Below are positions 37,561 through 48,700 of a stretch of DNA of 64,000 bases, in pieces; position 1 is the first letter of the stretch; every line of letters begins with the position of its first letter. This DNA is from Janthinobacterium sp. B9-8 (GTDB lineage: Bacteria > Pseudomonadota > Gammaproteobacteria > Burkholderiales > Chitinibacteraceae). The translations under genes and the position numbers were made by a program. The DNA is taken from positions 3,785,740-3,849,739 of the forward strand of contig NZ_CP014222.1 in the NCBI RefSeq assembly GCF_000969645.2. Direction: 5' to 3'. The notes beneath the pieces were generated by a model. It did no database searches, was not told the origin of the DNA, and saw only the letters and a program-made list of their open reading frames with translations.

Positions 37561-37573
37561 ATTGCCTGCCGTT

Positions 37574-37906
37574 TTACCCCCATTCATTGATCACAGTTGA
37601 GCCCGCCTTAAGCTGCACAGCCGCACTTATCAATGAATTAAGCGCTGCCTGCACCTCACTAGCCTCGGCACTTCCGCTGACACACTTCAAACACCAGCTA
37701 TAAACCAGTCCACCTATAGAAAATGACCTAAACTTGGGGGCGGGACGAAATATTGCATTCAATATCCCTGCAAAGTTTACGAAGGACAAAAGTAATCCGT
37801 GCAAGGATGCTGACGCTCTGCCGCAGCTGCCACACATCACCCCGGAGCAAGGGTAAGCAACAGCAAGCCTTTTATGCTCACCAAGGTATTTATTTTTCAA
37901 AATCAT
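37574..37906 (-). CDS. Doubtful ORF between tRNA genes
   Basis: An open frame of 110 codons on the minus strand between the second and third tRNA-Lys genes. The C-terminal half (SWCLKCVSGSAEASEVQAALNS onward) has a plausible protein composition; the N-terminal half is Cys/Arg-rich and less so. No family was recognised and no good ribosome-binding site is seen. It may be a gene remnant or chance. Confidence 0.25.
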   Translation of the reverse strand: MILKNKYLGEHKRLAVAYPCSGVMCGSCGRASASLHGLLLSFVNFAGILNAIFRPAPKFRSFSIGGLVYSWCLKCVSGSAEASEVQAALNSLISAAVQLKAGSTVINEWG

Positions 37907-37934
37907 TTGACAAACTCAATATATCAGCTATAAT
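37907..37934 (+). promoter_or_regulatory. Promoter of the third tRNA-Lys gene
   Basis: TTGACA (37907-37912), a 16-base spacer and a perfect TATAAT (37929-37934), 18 bases before the tRNA. It has the same layout and part of the same sequence as the promoter of the first copy. Confidence 0.92.
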
Positions 37935-37951
37935 CCGCATCTCTTTAGAGC

Positions 37952-38027
37952 GGGTCGTTAGCTCAGTTGGTAGAGCAGCGGACTTTTAATCCGTTTGTCG
38001 CAGGTTCGAATCCCGCACGACCCACCA
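37952..38027 (+). tRNA. tRNA-Lys (anticodon TTT), second copy
   Basis: 76 bases, identical to the first TTT copy except for a paired change in the anticodon stem (C-G instead of T-A at 27-43). CCA is encoded. It has its own promoter and terminator. Confidence 0.98.
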
Positions 38028-38040
38028 AGTATAAGTATGC

Positions 38041-38070
38041 AAAAAGCCCAATCTTCGGATTGGGCTTTTT
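38041..38070 (+). terminator. Terminator of the third tRNA-Lys
   Basis: AAAAAGCCCAATC-TTCG-GATTGGGCTTTTT: a 13-bp perfect stem closed by the stable UUCG-type tetraloop, 14 bases after the CCA. Confidence 0.95.
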
Positions 38071-38351
38071 GTTTTTCAGCAAGCCATCTGCATCCCTGCC
38101 ACATTCCCCTCCCAATCACTTTATTATTTCTCTTTTATTCACTGTAGTTTTTTACAAATTCAGCGGGTTTAAGTTAGTATTTAATGTAATCCAAAGGCTA
38201 CATTTTAATCTTATTAAACCAATAAGTGCTTATGCAAAACTTCGCCAGCTGCGTCGACGTGCCTTGCTGTAAAACTTTTGTATATGCACTAGATATTGAT
38301 TTTTAAGTATCAAGCCTAAGCTCATCGCATCAGTAGCATAAGGATATTTGA

Positions 38352-40067
38352 ATGCTTGGCCTGCTAGGAACCCTTAGTACCATTTTATTGGTATTCCTGG
38401 TGGTGGCGATTATTTTAATTCGCCGCTTGCTAAGGGATAGTCAGCGCTATCAGGCACTACTCGACAGTATTCCTGATTTAGCTTGGGTTAAAGACAAACA
38501 AAGCCGCTTTGTGATTGTTAATCAGGCCTTTCGCAATATATGGGGTATTGCAGACCCAAAATGGCTAATAGGCAAGGATGATTACGTCCTTTCCCCGCCT
38601 AATTTAGCAGCCAGTTATCAGGTAGATGATCAACGTGTCATGAACAGCGCAACAACAATGCGCTCTGAGAATAATTTCAAGCACATTCAGGACGGCACTC
38701 GCTGGATGGAACTAATCAAAGTTCCCGTGTATTTGCGCGGCAACGTTATTGGCACAGCGGGTATTGCCCGTGATATCAGCGAACGAAAAACCGCCGAAGA
38801 ACAACTGTCTTGGCTTGCCCACCACGATCCGCTTACCCAGCTAGGAAATCGCACCTTTTTAGCCCAGCAACTCAAACAAAAAATTGAAGCTGCCGAGCCA
38901 TTTTGTGTTTGGCTGATAGATTTAGACCACTTTAAGCGCATTAATGATGCCCTAGGGCACCGGGCAGGCGATCAGGCACTCACACAAGTAGCTAGTAATC
39001 TAAGCAGCTTAGGCTCAGAGGTATTTCGCTTAGGCGGTGATGAGTTTGTATTGCTTGATACGCTCAATCACGCTCACGCCATTAATCAGGCCTTAATGGG
39101 GCTTTTAAATATCCCTATCATGATTGAGGGCTTGAAATTTGAGCAGACATTTACTGCAGGACAAGTGGATTTTCCCAACGATGGCACTTCGGCAGAGCAA
39201 TTATTAAAACACGCCGATGTGGCACTCTATGAAGGCAAAGCATTAGGGCGTGGACATATACGCCGCTTTGAAGCTCATATGGCTACGCAAGCCGTCAGGC
39301 AATTAGAATTAGAGCGGGATTTACGCAGCGCATTAATCAATCAGCAATTCAGGCTTGCCTATCAGCCACAAATCGCTCTCGCTACTCAAAAACTAATCGG
39401 CTTTGAGGCCCTATTGCGCTGGCATCACCCAGAACGAGGAGAAATTCGCCCCTGCGACTTTATTCCCTTTGCAGAACAAACCGGCATTATCTGTGCAATT
39501 GGTGAATGGGCTTTAGATCAAGCGATTGCCGAGCTTAGCCATTGGCATCAATCAGGCCTGCCCTTAGTTCCGGTATCGGTGAATGTCTCTGCACTACAAT
39601 TAGAAATCCCCAGTTTTGCCCATTCCGTGATTGAGCGATTAAACCTTTTGCCAGACCATTTACGCAGCAATATTGCGCTAGAGCTAACAGAATCAACCCT
39701 TATGCAAAATCAGGCATTAGAAAGTATTCAAGCCTTAAGCACAGCAGGCATTCCTTTATATATGGATGATTTTGGAACGGGTTATTCTAATTTATCGATC
39801 ATCTCTCAATTAGGCCTGTCTAAATTAAAATTTGATCGCAGTTTAATTCAAAACGTACCCAATAATAATGCACATCAGAAGGTATGCAGTGCCCTGCTCG
39901 ATTTAGCCGGAGCTTTAGAATTAGAAGTCATTGCTGAAGGAGTAGAAACGCCAGAAGAAGCACAATGGTTACTTGAGCAAGGCGTTTTATATGCACAGGG
40001 TTATTGGTTCTGCCATCCGCTTGAAAGCGCACAAGTACTTCACTACCTGAAAGAGCACCAGCCCTAA
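38352..40067 (+). CDS. Membrane PAS-GGDEF-EAL cyclic-di-GMP protein
   Basis: 571 residues. One N-terminal membrane segment (about 5-25), a PAS domain (about 30-145, LLDSIPDLAWVKDKQSRF) ending in GIARDISERK, a GGDEF domain (about 155-305) and an EAL domain (about 320-565). The cyclase motif RLGGDEF is intact (228-232) and the phosphodiesterase motifs EAL (352-354), NVSALQ, MDDFGTGYS and IAEGVE are all present. Both making and breaking cyclic-di-GMP are thus possible, with the balance probably set by the PAS ligand. AAGGA lies 8 bases before the ATG. Stands alone; proximity to two chemosensory systems suggests a role in surface motility or biofilm. Confidence 0.93.
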   Translation: MLGLLGTLSTILLVFLVVAIILIRRLLRDSQRYQALLDSIPDLAWVKDKQSRFVIVNQAFRNIWGIADPKWLIGKDDYVLSPPNLAASYQVDDQRVMNSATTMRSENNFKHIQDGTRWMELIKVPVYLRGNVIGTAGIARDISERKTAEEQLSWLAHHDPLTQLGNRTFLAQQLKQKIEAAEPFCVWLIDLDHFKRINDALGHRAGDQALTQVASNLSSLGSEVFRLGGDEFVLLDTLNHAHAINQALMGLLNIPIMIEGLKFEQTFTAGQVDFPNDGTSAEQLLKHADVALYEGKALGRGHIRRFEAHMATQAVRQLELERDLRSALINQQFRLAYQPQIALATQKLIGFEALLRWHHPERGEIRPCDFIPFAEQTGIICAIGEWALDQAIAELSHWHQSGLPLVPVSVNVSALQLEIPSFAHSVIERLNLLPDHLRSNIALELTESTLMQNQALESIQALSTAGIPLYMDDFGTGYSNLSIISQLGLSKLKFDRSLIQNVPNNNAHQKVCSALLDLAGALELEVIAEGVETPEEAQWLLEQGVLYAQGYWFCHPLESAQVLHYLKEHQP

Positions 40068-40162
40068 TCGCCGAATAAGCTTTTAAGCGCTCCCTATTTA
40101 ACTCTTTTTTAAAAGCAATGCTTGCGCCAGTCTATAACGGCTTATCCCTTGATTGGAGCATC

Positions 40163-40633
40163 ATGATGCGCACCCTCTATTTTGCTCTTTTACTTAGCTC
40201 CACAAGCCTTGCTGCTGAACTTATGCCCCAGATAGGCCAATGGGAAATCACCAGCGAAATGCCTCCCGAGCAAAAAGCAGCGATGAGCAAAATGACGCCG
40301 GAAATGCTCAAGCAAATGCAGCAAGGCAATATGCGCTTCGATACCAAAGCAGGAACAATGATTATGTCGACTTGCTTATCCAAAGATAAGCTGGGCACTT
40401 GGCAGCAGATGGGGCAAAAACCACCGCAGCATTGTGATGCCCCCAAAATAAACTATAGCGGCAATACCGTAACCATGGATATGCAATGCCGCCAGCCACA
40501 AGCATCAACGATGCATAGCGTGATTCAATTTAGCGCAGCAAGAGACAGCTATCAATACCAGCACCAGATTCAGGCACAAGGAAAAACAATGGTCTTAAAA
40601 GGAAGCGCAAAGCGGCTGGGGAATTGCAAATAA
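40163..40633 (+). CDS. DUF3617 periplasmic protein
   Basis: 156 residues with a signal peptide (cleavage after SLAA, about residue 17). The N-terminal GQWEITSEMPPEQKAAM and the two conserved cysteines (STCLSKDKL and PPQHCDAP) fit DUF3617. A third Cys pair member is MQCRQ, with the last Cys next to the C terminus (LGNCK). Function is not known for the family. The frame opens at 40118, but the signal peptide and GGAG place the start at ATG 40163 (or 40166). Monocistronic, with a terminator right behind. Confidence 0.85.
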   Translation: MMRTLYFALLLSSTSLAAELMPQIGQWEITSEMPPEQKAAMSKMTPEMLKQMQQGNMRFDTKAGTMIMSTCLSKDKLGTWQQMGQKPPQHCDAPKINYSGNTVTMDMQCRQPQASTMHSVIQFSAARDSYQYQHQIQAQGKTMVLKGSAKRLGNCK

Positions 40634-40639
40634 GGCGGC

Positions 40640-40676
40640 AAAAAACAGGGGGGGCAATTTGCCTGCCCTGTTTTTA
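40640..40676. terminator. Bidirectional terminator, DUF3617 gene / solute-binding protein 1
   Basis: AAAAACAGGG / CCCTGTTTTT with inner GGGCAA / TTGCC pairing, between the convergent genes ending at 40633 and 40680. Confidence 0.9.
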
Positions 40677-40679
40677 CAA

Positions 40680-41471
40680 TTAGCTCTGAATACGGAATGT
40701 ACGCAGGAAAGGCGTATTGGTTTGCGGCCCAAACCAGCGATTAAAGATCAGCTCTGCTTCACCGCTTTTTTCAGTTTCTAGCAGTGTTTCATTAATCAGA
40801 TTAAGCAGGCGCTTTTCATTGAGCTTCACGGCTACAGAAAGAATTTCGGTTGCATTGGCAAAGCTGGACAATTCATACTGTGCTTTTGTTGTCATGGTAT
40901 TTAAAGCACCCGCCAAGGTAGGCTCATCATCCATCACCGCATCCACGCCACCTTGCTCTAACGATCTGACCGCATCAGATATATCAGCAAAGGCCGTGAT
41001 ATTTGCCTTAGGGTAAAGCTTTCTGGACAGGTCTTCACCTGTCGTGCCACGTGATACGGCAATCCGCGATTTAGCCAGCGATTCTGCAGTAGGATACTTC
41101 CCTTTTTTGCTCAATGCTTTTTGCGAAGCAACGAAATATCCAATACTGCAGGCCACTTCACGTTCACGCTCCGGCGTTTTAGTAAAAGCCGCCACAATCA
41201 CATCAACCTTGCCTGTTTTTACGCTGGGAATTCGCTCTGCCGGATCGACATCCTGTACAACCAGCTTCACTCCCAGTTTTTTAGCAATAGCCGCTGCAAA
41301 ATCAACGTCATAACCTGAAACAGTACGGTTTTTATTTCTTTGCCCAAACGGAGGTACATCTGCGGAAACACCGACAATCACCGTGCCTCGCGCTTTAATC
41401 GTATCTAGCAAATCAGCATGCGCCACCATGCTGCAAACACTAAGTAAACCAGCCAAAAGTAATCGTTGCAT
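40680..41471 (-). CDS. Periplasmic amino-acid-type solute-binding protein, copy 1
   Basis: 263 residues of the SBP_bac_3 family (polar amino acid binding). Signal peptide ends AHA (about residue 20), followed by DLLDTIKARGTVIVGV, PPFG, SGYDVDFAAAIAKKLGV and the second-lobe RGTTGEDLSRKLYP. ATG 41471 (MQRLLLAG) has GGAG upstream and gives the same length as copy 2; the longer frame to 41510 is wrong. It lies 250 bases downstream of a paralogue on the same strand. No permease or ATPase gene is near, so it is an orphan binding protein: it may serve a distant importer or a chemoreceptor. Confidence 0.9.
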   Translation of the reverse strand: MQRLLLAGLLSVCSMVAHADLLDTIKARGTVIVGVSADVPPFGQRNKNRTVSGYDVDFAAAIAKKLGVKLVVQDVDPAERIPSVKTGKVDVIVAAFTKTPEREREVACSIGYFVASQKALSKKGKYPTAESLAKSRIAVSRGTTGEDLSRKLYPKANITAFADISDAVRSLEQGGVDAVMDDEPTLAGALNTMTTKAQYELSSFANATEILSVAVKLNEKRLLNLINETLLETEKSGEAELIFNRWFGPQTNTPFLRTFRIQS

Positions 41472-41721
41472 AACAAGCTCCGGGCAATCGCACAAAAACC
41501 TGCACTTCATTGCCGTATCAGATTAGAGATAGCTAATCTTAAAGCGCTTTCGCCACGACCGTCATACTGCGGTAATCGCCAACTGTATAATTTATCCAGC
41601 TGTGCCTGCGCTCAGAAACGCCGCAATATATAGTTTCACTTACTGGCTGGCTTAGTTACTTACAATAGAGCAACGAAAACACTCAGTATAAAAAATTATA
41701 TTTATACTGAGTGTTGTTAAA

Positions 41722-42513
41722 TCAACCGCGAATCTTGAATGTACGTGGGAATGGTGTTGCAGTTTGCGGGCCAAACCATTGATTAAAGATGCGCTCGGCT
41801 TCACCGCTGTTTTCCATCTCAACCAGCGTTTCATTAATCAGGCTCATCAAGCGCTTTTCACCCAGCTTAGTGGCAATTGCAAAAATCTCAGTTGAGTTTG
41901 CATAGCTAGATAATTCAAATTGAGTTTTATTTGACATCTTGCTTAAAGAACGCGCCAGAGAAGGCTCGTCATCCACCACAGCATCAATCTTTCCATCTTC
42001 CAGGAAACGCACTGCTTCAGGGATATCATCAAAAGCAATCACAGTGGCCTTAGGGTATTGCTTACGCACCAGATCTGATCCGGTAGTACCGCGTGCCACA
42101 CCAACATTAGCTTTGGCTAAAGATTCTGGCGTAGGAAACTTACCCTTTTTTGACAGTACTTTTTGGGCGGCAACAAAATAGCCAATGCTGCAGCTCACTT
42201 CACGCTCACGCTCTGCTGTTTTAGTGAAGGTTGCAACCAGCACATCCACTTTGCTGGATTTCACGGCAGAAATACGCTCGCTAGGATCTAGATCCTGAAC
42301 CACGAGCTTCACGCCTAGCTTTTTGGCAATCGCACCAGCGAAATCAACATCGTAACCAGAAACTGTTTGATTTTTATTTCTTTGGCCAAAAGGAGGGATA
42401 TCAGCGCGCACGCCAACAACCAAAGCACCGCGCGCTTTAATCACATCCAGTAAATCGGCATGTGCCATCAGGCTACTACAAGCAAACAATGTGGCAAGTA
42501 AGAATTTATTCAT
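41722..42513 (-). CDS. Periplasmic amino-acid-type solute-binding protein, copy 2
   Basis: 263 residues, same length and gap-free alignment with copy 1, from DLLDVIKARG to the shared end FGPQTxTPFxRTF. Signal peptide ends MAHA. By eye roughly two thirds to three quarters of residues are identical to copy 1. Ligand-loop differences (VSADVPPFG against VRADIPPFG; DAVMDDEPTLAG against DAVVDDEPSLAR) leave room for different ligands. ATG 42513 is chosen by signal peptide; the longer frame to 42549 is not supported. No transporter partner adjacent. Confidence 0.9.
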   Translation of the reverse strand: MNKFLLATLFACSSLMAHADLLDVIKARGALVVGVRADIPPFGQRNKNQTVSGYDVDFAGAIAKKLGVKLVVQDLDPSERISAVKSSKVDVLVATFTKTAEREREVSCSIGYFVAAQKVLSKKGKFPTPESLAKANVGVARGTTGSDLVRKQYPKATVIAFDDIPEAVRFLEDGKIDAVVDDEPSLARSLSKMSNKTQFELSSYANSTEIFAIATKLGEKRLMSLINETLVEMENSGEAERIFNQWFGPQTATPFPRTFKIRG

Positions 42514-42728
42514 TATATGAATCCTAATTTTGGGCAGTGTCAGACACAAAGCAGCAAATGCTTTGTACTAGTACATCAGTGTTTGCTTATTCTATGTGTT
42601 TGGAATATTTCCACAATTGGGGATAAGTCGCAAGTGTAGATACTTATACCCACTAAAGCCTTACTCACTACCCTGCTTAAAACTCATATAAGCAGCTATT
42701 CTCCTGCACCAGGATGCTTTTTATTTCA

Positions 42729-42762
42729 GGCACTCAATATCATCAAATGTATATTGAGTGCC
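42729..42762. terminator. 12-bp perfect hairpin after chpA
   Basis: GGCACTCAATAT / ATATTGAGTGCC with a 10-base loop, 10 bases beyond the chpA stop. There is no clear U tract on either side, so it may protect the 3' end or act with Rho instead of being an intrinsic terminator. Confidence 0.6.
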
Positions 42763-42771
42763 CTCCACAAA

Positions 42772-45700
42772 CTAAGCCCGAATAAACCCGCGTATCTGGC
42801 TTAGCAGCTCTTCTTCCTGATAAGGCTTACCTAGGAAAGCATTAACGCCCAGCTCGAATGCGTAATTCTTATGTTTATCCGCAGTACGCGAAGTAATCAT
42901 AATGATAGGAATCTGACGTGTACCCTCGTTGGCACGCACATTGCGAGTCAACTCAAAACCATCCATACGCGGCATTTCAATATCCACCAGCATCACATCG
43001 GGTGTTACATCAGAAAGCTGTTGCAAAGCATCCACACCGTCTTTCGCTGTAAGCACCTGAAAGCCTTCACGAGCCAGCAAGCGCCCCGTGATTTTGCGCA
43101 CAGTCAGGGAATCATCCACCACCATCACCAAAGGTGTGGTTTTGAGCGTTTCCGGGGCAGCAGATTCAGCAGTAATACTCCGTGTTTCACCATGTGCCAG
43201 CAGCAAAAGTGGATTCATAATCATCACCACATCGCCGTTACCCAGCACGGTAGCGCCTGTCACTCCTGGAATCCGCGCTAGCTGTGGCCCAATGGTCTTC
43301 ACTACCACCTCTTGGTTACGCAACAGCTCATCCACATGCAAGGCCATACGCCCGGTACCGCTACGCAGCAACAATATAGTGTTATAGCGTTTTTGTTCTG
43401 GCACCGATTGCGCATCGCCCAACAACCTCGGGAAATACGCAAATGGATAGCGGTGATCCATCCACTCCTGGAAACGGCTCTCGTAAATCCGCTCCAATAC
43501 GCCCAGCTTAATTTCCTGCACCTGCTCGATCATTCCCGAAGGAATAGCGAATTGCTGTCCACCCGCTTTCACCAGCACCACTTGGGTTACGGCAAGGGTT
43601 AAAGGCAGGTAAATGGTAAAGGTCGTTCCCACACCCGCCTGGCTGGATACGTCGATACGTCCACCCAAATCACCCAATTTATTTTTTACCACGTCCATGC
43701 CGATACCACGGCCTGAAATTGCAGTCAGCGAGCTCGCCGTACTGATGCCCGGCTCAAAAATCAGCTCGGTCACCATCTGATCGCTAGCATGAGCGGCCAG
43801 CAGACCTTTTTCCACGCCTTTAGCACGCAGCGTTTCCAGATCGAGGCCCTTACCATCGTCTTTTAGCACTAAGACCAGCTCGTTACCTTCTTGTCTTACT
43901 TCAACCTGCACTTCACCAAACTCGGACTTACCTAGGGCAACTCGTTGCTCGGTTGTTTCCAGACCATGATCGATGGCGTTGCGCAGCATATGCTCAAACG
44001 GCGACATCATTTGATCCAGCACCCCGCGATCGACTTCTACACGGCCACCACGCAGCTCCAGATTGACCTTCTTACCGACGTCCTTACCGGTCTGACGAGT
44101 CAGACGGTAGAGGCGATCAGATAAGCTGCTAAACGGCACCATGCGTACACGCATCAAGCTTTGTTGCAGCTCTTTGGTCATCCGCGCCTGCTGGCTAAGC
44201 GCAGCAGTAGAATCATCGTGATTTTTCAGCAAGTTTTGCTGAATAGTTGCCACGTCATTCACACTTTCAGCAATAAAACGCGTTACTTCCTGCAAACGGG
44301 TAAAACGATCAAATTCAAGCGGATCAAAGTTAGCCTCATGGCTTTCTTGTTCCTTCACCTTCGCCTGCATTTGCGATTCGGCTTGGATTTCCATCTCACG
44401 CAGCTGACTGCGCAAACGATTCACGTTTTCTGTTAAGTCGAGCAACGATGCTTTCATGGTGATCATTTCGGCATCAATACGCGATCGGGCAATCGAAACT
44501 TCACCGGCCTGATTCACCAGCTGATCCATCAGCTCTGATTTGACCCGGATCGTCGTACCGCTTTCTACATCGCCCTGATTGAGCGGAGCAACTTTAGCAG
44601 CGACAACCGGTTGTTTAACACCTTTTAATTCATCCGCTAAGGTTTGAATTAAATCAAAATCAGCATCAAGCGCGTCTAACAAAGCCGCGGAGTAGTGATT
44701 ACCAGCAGCCAGCAAGCGGCTTTCCATTTGGTGAGCCACTTCCCCCATCCGCATCGCACCCGCCATCCGCGCGCTGCCTTTAAAGGTGTGTAAATCGCGC
44801 TTTAAAGCACTGGATTCTTGCTGCACTTCGGCTGGCACACGCAAACCACGCAAAGAGCCACTGATTTGCTGCATCAGCTCGTCTGCTTCTTCGATAAACA
44901 CTGGCAAAAGCTGCTCATCAATATCATCGGCTTGCAGGCCATCCAGCTCAGATTGACGCTGCACATCGTGCTTATCCAGCAACTGCTCAAATGGCGTCAG
45001 CGATTCCATATCCAAGAGGCTGACCAACTGCTCTTCTTCGTCGGCGCTATCCAGATCATCTGGCTGATTCAGCAAGCCATCAAGCAACGGCGATAGAGCC
45101 TCAGACTCGTCTTTAGACTCATCAACTGCGGGTTCTGCCACTTCCTGTGTTTCAGCAACCTCGCTACTAAGCGGCTCTACCTCACCCTGTTGCTCAAACT
45201 CATTCACCGGCACCAGTGCTTCTGCCAACAGCTCGTGCTCTTTGAAGGCATCCGACAATTCAGAATCAATTTCTTCTATCAAAGACTCGGCAAACGCATC
45301 GTTAGCAAGCCCGGCTGGCTGATCCACCCCATCCAGCAGTTGCTCGTGCTCTTTGAAGCTATCCAGTTCAGAGTCAATTTCTACAACTAAAGGCTCAGCA
45401 AACACATCGCTGGCAAGCCCGGCTGGCTGAGCCAACCCATCCAGTAGTTGCTCGTGCTCTTTGAAACTATCCAGTTCAGAGTCAATTTCTACAGCTAAAG
45501 GCTCAGCAAACACATCGCTGGCAAGCCCGGCTGGCTGATCCAACCCATCCAGTAGTTGCTCGTGCTCTTTGAAGCTATTCAGTTCAGAATCAATTTCTGC
45601 AACTAAAGGCTCAGCAAACACATCGCTGGCAAGCCCGGCTGGCTGATCCAACCCATCCAGTAGTTGCTCGTGCTCTTTGAAGCTATCCAGTTCAGAATCA

Positions 45701-48700
45701 ATTTCTGCAACTAAAGACTCAGCAAACACATCGCTGGTAAGCCCGGCTGGCTGATCCAACCCATCCAGCATCGGCTCAAGCTCTTTAAAGGCGTCCAGCT
45801 CTAGATCAACCTCTACTGCCAGCTGCTCAGTAAACGTATCGCTGACAAACTCTGGCTTGATCGCAAGATCAAGAGTGTCTTCAAGTGACAAATCTAACGG
45901 CTCAGCGAGCTCATCAAGAGCTGCTTCTGGCTCTACGCTCGCGATATCGTCTGCTTCAACCGCATCGGGCAGGTTAAACTCTGCCGCACTGCTATCAAGC
46001 AGTAAGGCTTCAGGCATAAGGACTACATTTTCTGCCTCAGGCTCGCTCTCAGCTAAACCATGCCCAAGATCGATCGCAACGCCTTCAGGCTCAGTGGGTT
46101 CATCCAAAGATATTTCATATGTTTCGGCTTGCAGATTTTGCAGGGCAAGGATTTCAGCCTCAGCAAAGCCTGGCGCTTCAAGAGCAAAAATAGACTTCAA
46201 CATACTGCCGATTCGCTCTACAGCCTGATCCAGCGCGGGCTCCTGGCCGATCACCATTTCACCAAGTTGCTGCACTGCATGCTCGAGGGTGTAAGCCAAT
46301 TCGCCTAAGCTGCGAAAGCCTGCAGTCGAAGCAATGCCACCGAGGGTATGAGCAGCCAAGAGATAGGCTGATGGATGGCTGTTTTTTCCGCCTTGCAAGG
46401 TCTGCAAATATTGAGCGGCTTCATTACGGAATAAGGAAAACAACGAGGACGATACCGTCACCGTACCGATTGTCACTTCGTCGCTGGCGCCCTGCTCACC
46501 CTCAAGCGATACGCTGTCTTCAAATGGGGCAGAAACCACATCAAGCTGGACTTTAAGCTGCTCTGCTGCAGCAATCAGATCACTACCTTCAACCTGAGCA
46601 ACGCCATCACGGCCAAGCTGCTCCACCCACGTCGCAAACGCGGTATGCGCCTGGGCCAGTAATTGCAATAGCTCAGGCGTGGCGGTTTTTTCAATTTGCA
46701 TCAGCTTATTGAGCAGTTGCTCAATGGCCCAGGCAACCTGAGCTAAGTGATTCAGCCCCACCATGCGGCCACTGCCTTTTAAGGTGTGGAAGCTGCGCCT
46801 TAAGACAGTAAGCGCCTCTCTGTCATGTGGAGTCTGCTGACAAACCAAGATTTGCTCGGCAATACTCGCCAGCACCTCAGCCGCTTCTTCTAAGAAGACT
46901 TCAAGCAGCTCGGCATCCACTGCTGCGTCACTTGCTGGCAATGGGCGCGATGGATCAGGTAAAGGTTTAACATGCTGCGGTGCAGGTTCGGCGTCAAGCT
47001 GCGGCTCTTCTTCCAGCTGTTCAAGCTCGTTTTGCACTGCATCGGGCTGCACCGAGCCAGCCAGCTTATCAATCATCACCAAGAGCGAGGCAGGCTCGTC
47101 TCTGTTTTGGGCAATGTTATCAATATAAAAACCAAGGCAGGATAAACCTTCGGCCAATAACTCCAGATCTTCTTGCGCAGGAAGCAGCAACTCACTCTGC
47201 GTAAACTGCTCAATTCGCTGCTGACAGCGTTGTAATAGCTCAACAGCCTGATGCTTCTCCAGCATCACCAAAGCGCCTTGAATCTGGCGCAGGCTAGGGT
47301 CAATTTTATTTAACTCTGCGCTACTGTCCGGTTTGCGGAACCAGCCATCAAGAATGTCTTCAACTCCCTGCAAATTGCTGCGCATTTCGTGCGCCAATTG
47401 CGCTTGTAATAAGCGCTCTTGTGCCTGCCGGGTGATTTCATCAAGTTGAGGCAGCTCATTTTTTACCGCTGGGTGCAGCAAGCGCAGGCACATGGCCTCC
47501 GCCTGGGCAGGAAAATCATCTGCCAAGAGAGGGTAAATCACTAGGCAGTTATCGATCAGCAATAATGCGGTGGCCACTTCAAGGGCATCTGCATCACTCG
47601 GCGCTTGATCATGCAAACGCTGCACAGCCACGGCAATCGCGGGCCATAGCTGATCCAGACCCGGAATCGCTAAAGGCTCAGCACGCGCGGATAGTGGCTC
47701 AAAATCGGCCATAAAGGTATTTAAGCGTTCAAACTGACCCGAACTGATTCTGCCCCAGCCTTCTTTACACGCATCCAGCTCTTCACGCAGGCTACGTGCC
47801 AATAAGACACGCAATGCGGATTCGGGCGACAATAAATCGCTATCTGCCCCCGGCAATAAGCTCTCTAAAGCAAAGCCTTTGCGTAATGCCAAAGCCAGTG
47901 TACTGCTGGTTTCCTGCATTAACAGGGCGTACAAAATATCACGGTATAAGCGCTCTGCAACTTTGCCTGAGCCCTCACTCAAACGGCGCAATTGCATATT
48001 AAGCCGCAAGATAAGCTGCTTCAGATCCAGATCTATATTTAAATCCAGTGGCCCTTGATGACGGCTTAAGCCATCGAGTAAACCAGCAGCGGCCCACCAA
48101 AAATGACGCGAAATAGCCAAGGATTGCGTGGCCGCAATTTCAGCTAGGCACTTGGCCATTACTCCCGCAGCGGCAGGCTCGTTACCAATCCAGCTCAGCA
48201 ATACCGCTTCAAAACGCTGGCGGCGCAAACGAATAAAAGCACTCACGTCAGCGGCATCTACTGTACGAACAGGCAAACCCTTAGGCAGCTCCAGATCAGC
48301 AAGGTGCGGGAAAAACAACTCAGCACCGCTCTCTGAAGCCTGACGCAAAGCAGCCATCTTTTTAAAACTGCCAAGCAATCTTAAAGGCTGATTAGGCGCG
48401 CCTGCAGCAATTTGCTCCAGATAATGGCTGGCTTCTGCAATCGCTCTTTGGATAATGGTAAGCGTGTCAGGACTGATCTCATCCGAGGCGAGTGTTTGTT
48501 CGATTTCTTCACAAAAACGCGCAAGGCCAGTGAGCTCAACCATTTGCACTGCACCATAAGCCTGATGCAAAAAGGTTCGAGCATGTTTCAGCAGTGCGCT
48601 ATCTTTGGTCTCGCCAAACTGAGCCAAAGCTTGCGATGCTTTTTGTAAAGTTTGCTCGATTTCGCTCTTAACCCAGACCAAAGAGCCCAGATCAAATTCG

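Noticed and set aside
37574..37906. 110-codon minus-strand ORF between tRNA genes as a real gene
   Set aside because: No family, no ribosome-binding site and an odd N terminus; kept only as a low-confidence entry.
37350..38027. tRNA-associated genomic island
   Set aside because: Three tRNA genes are a common integration target, but no integrase, direct-repeat attachment pair or phage gene is seen around them.
45225..45830. CRISPR-like array
   Set aside because: The 108-bp units are directly adjacent, in frame and coding within chpA, without unique spacers or cas genes.
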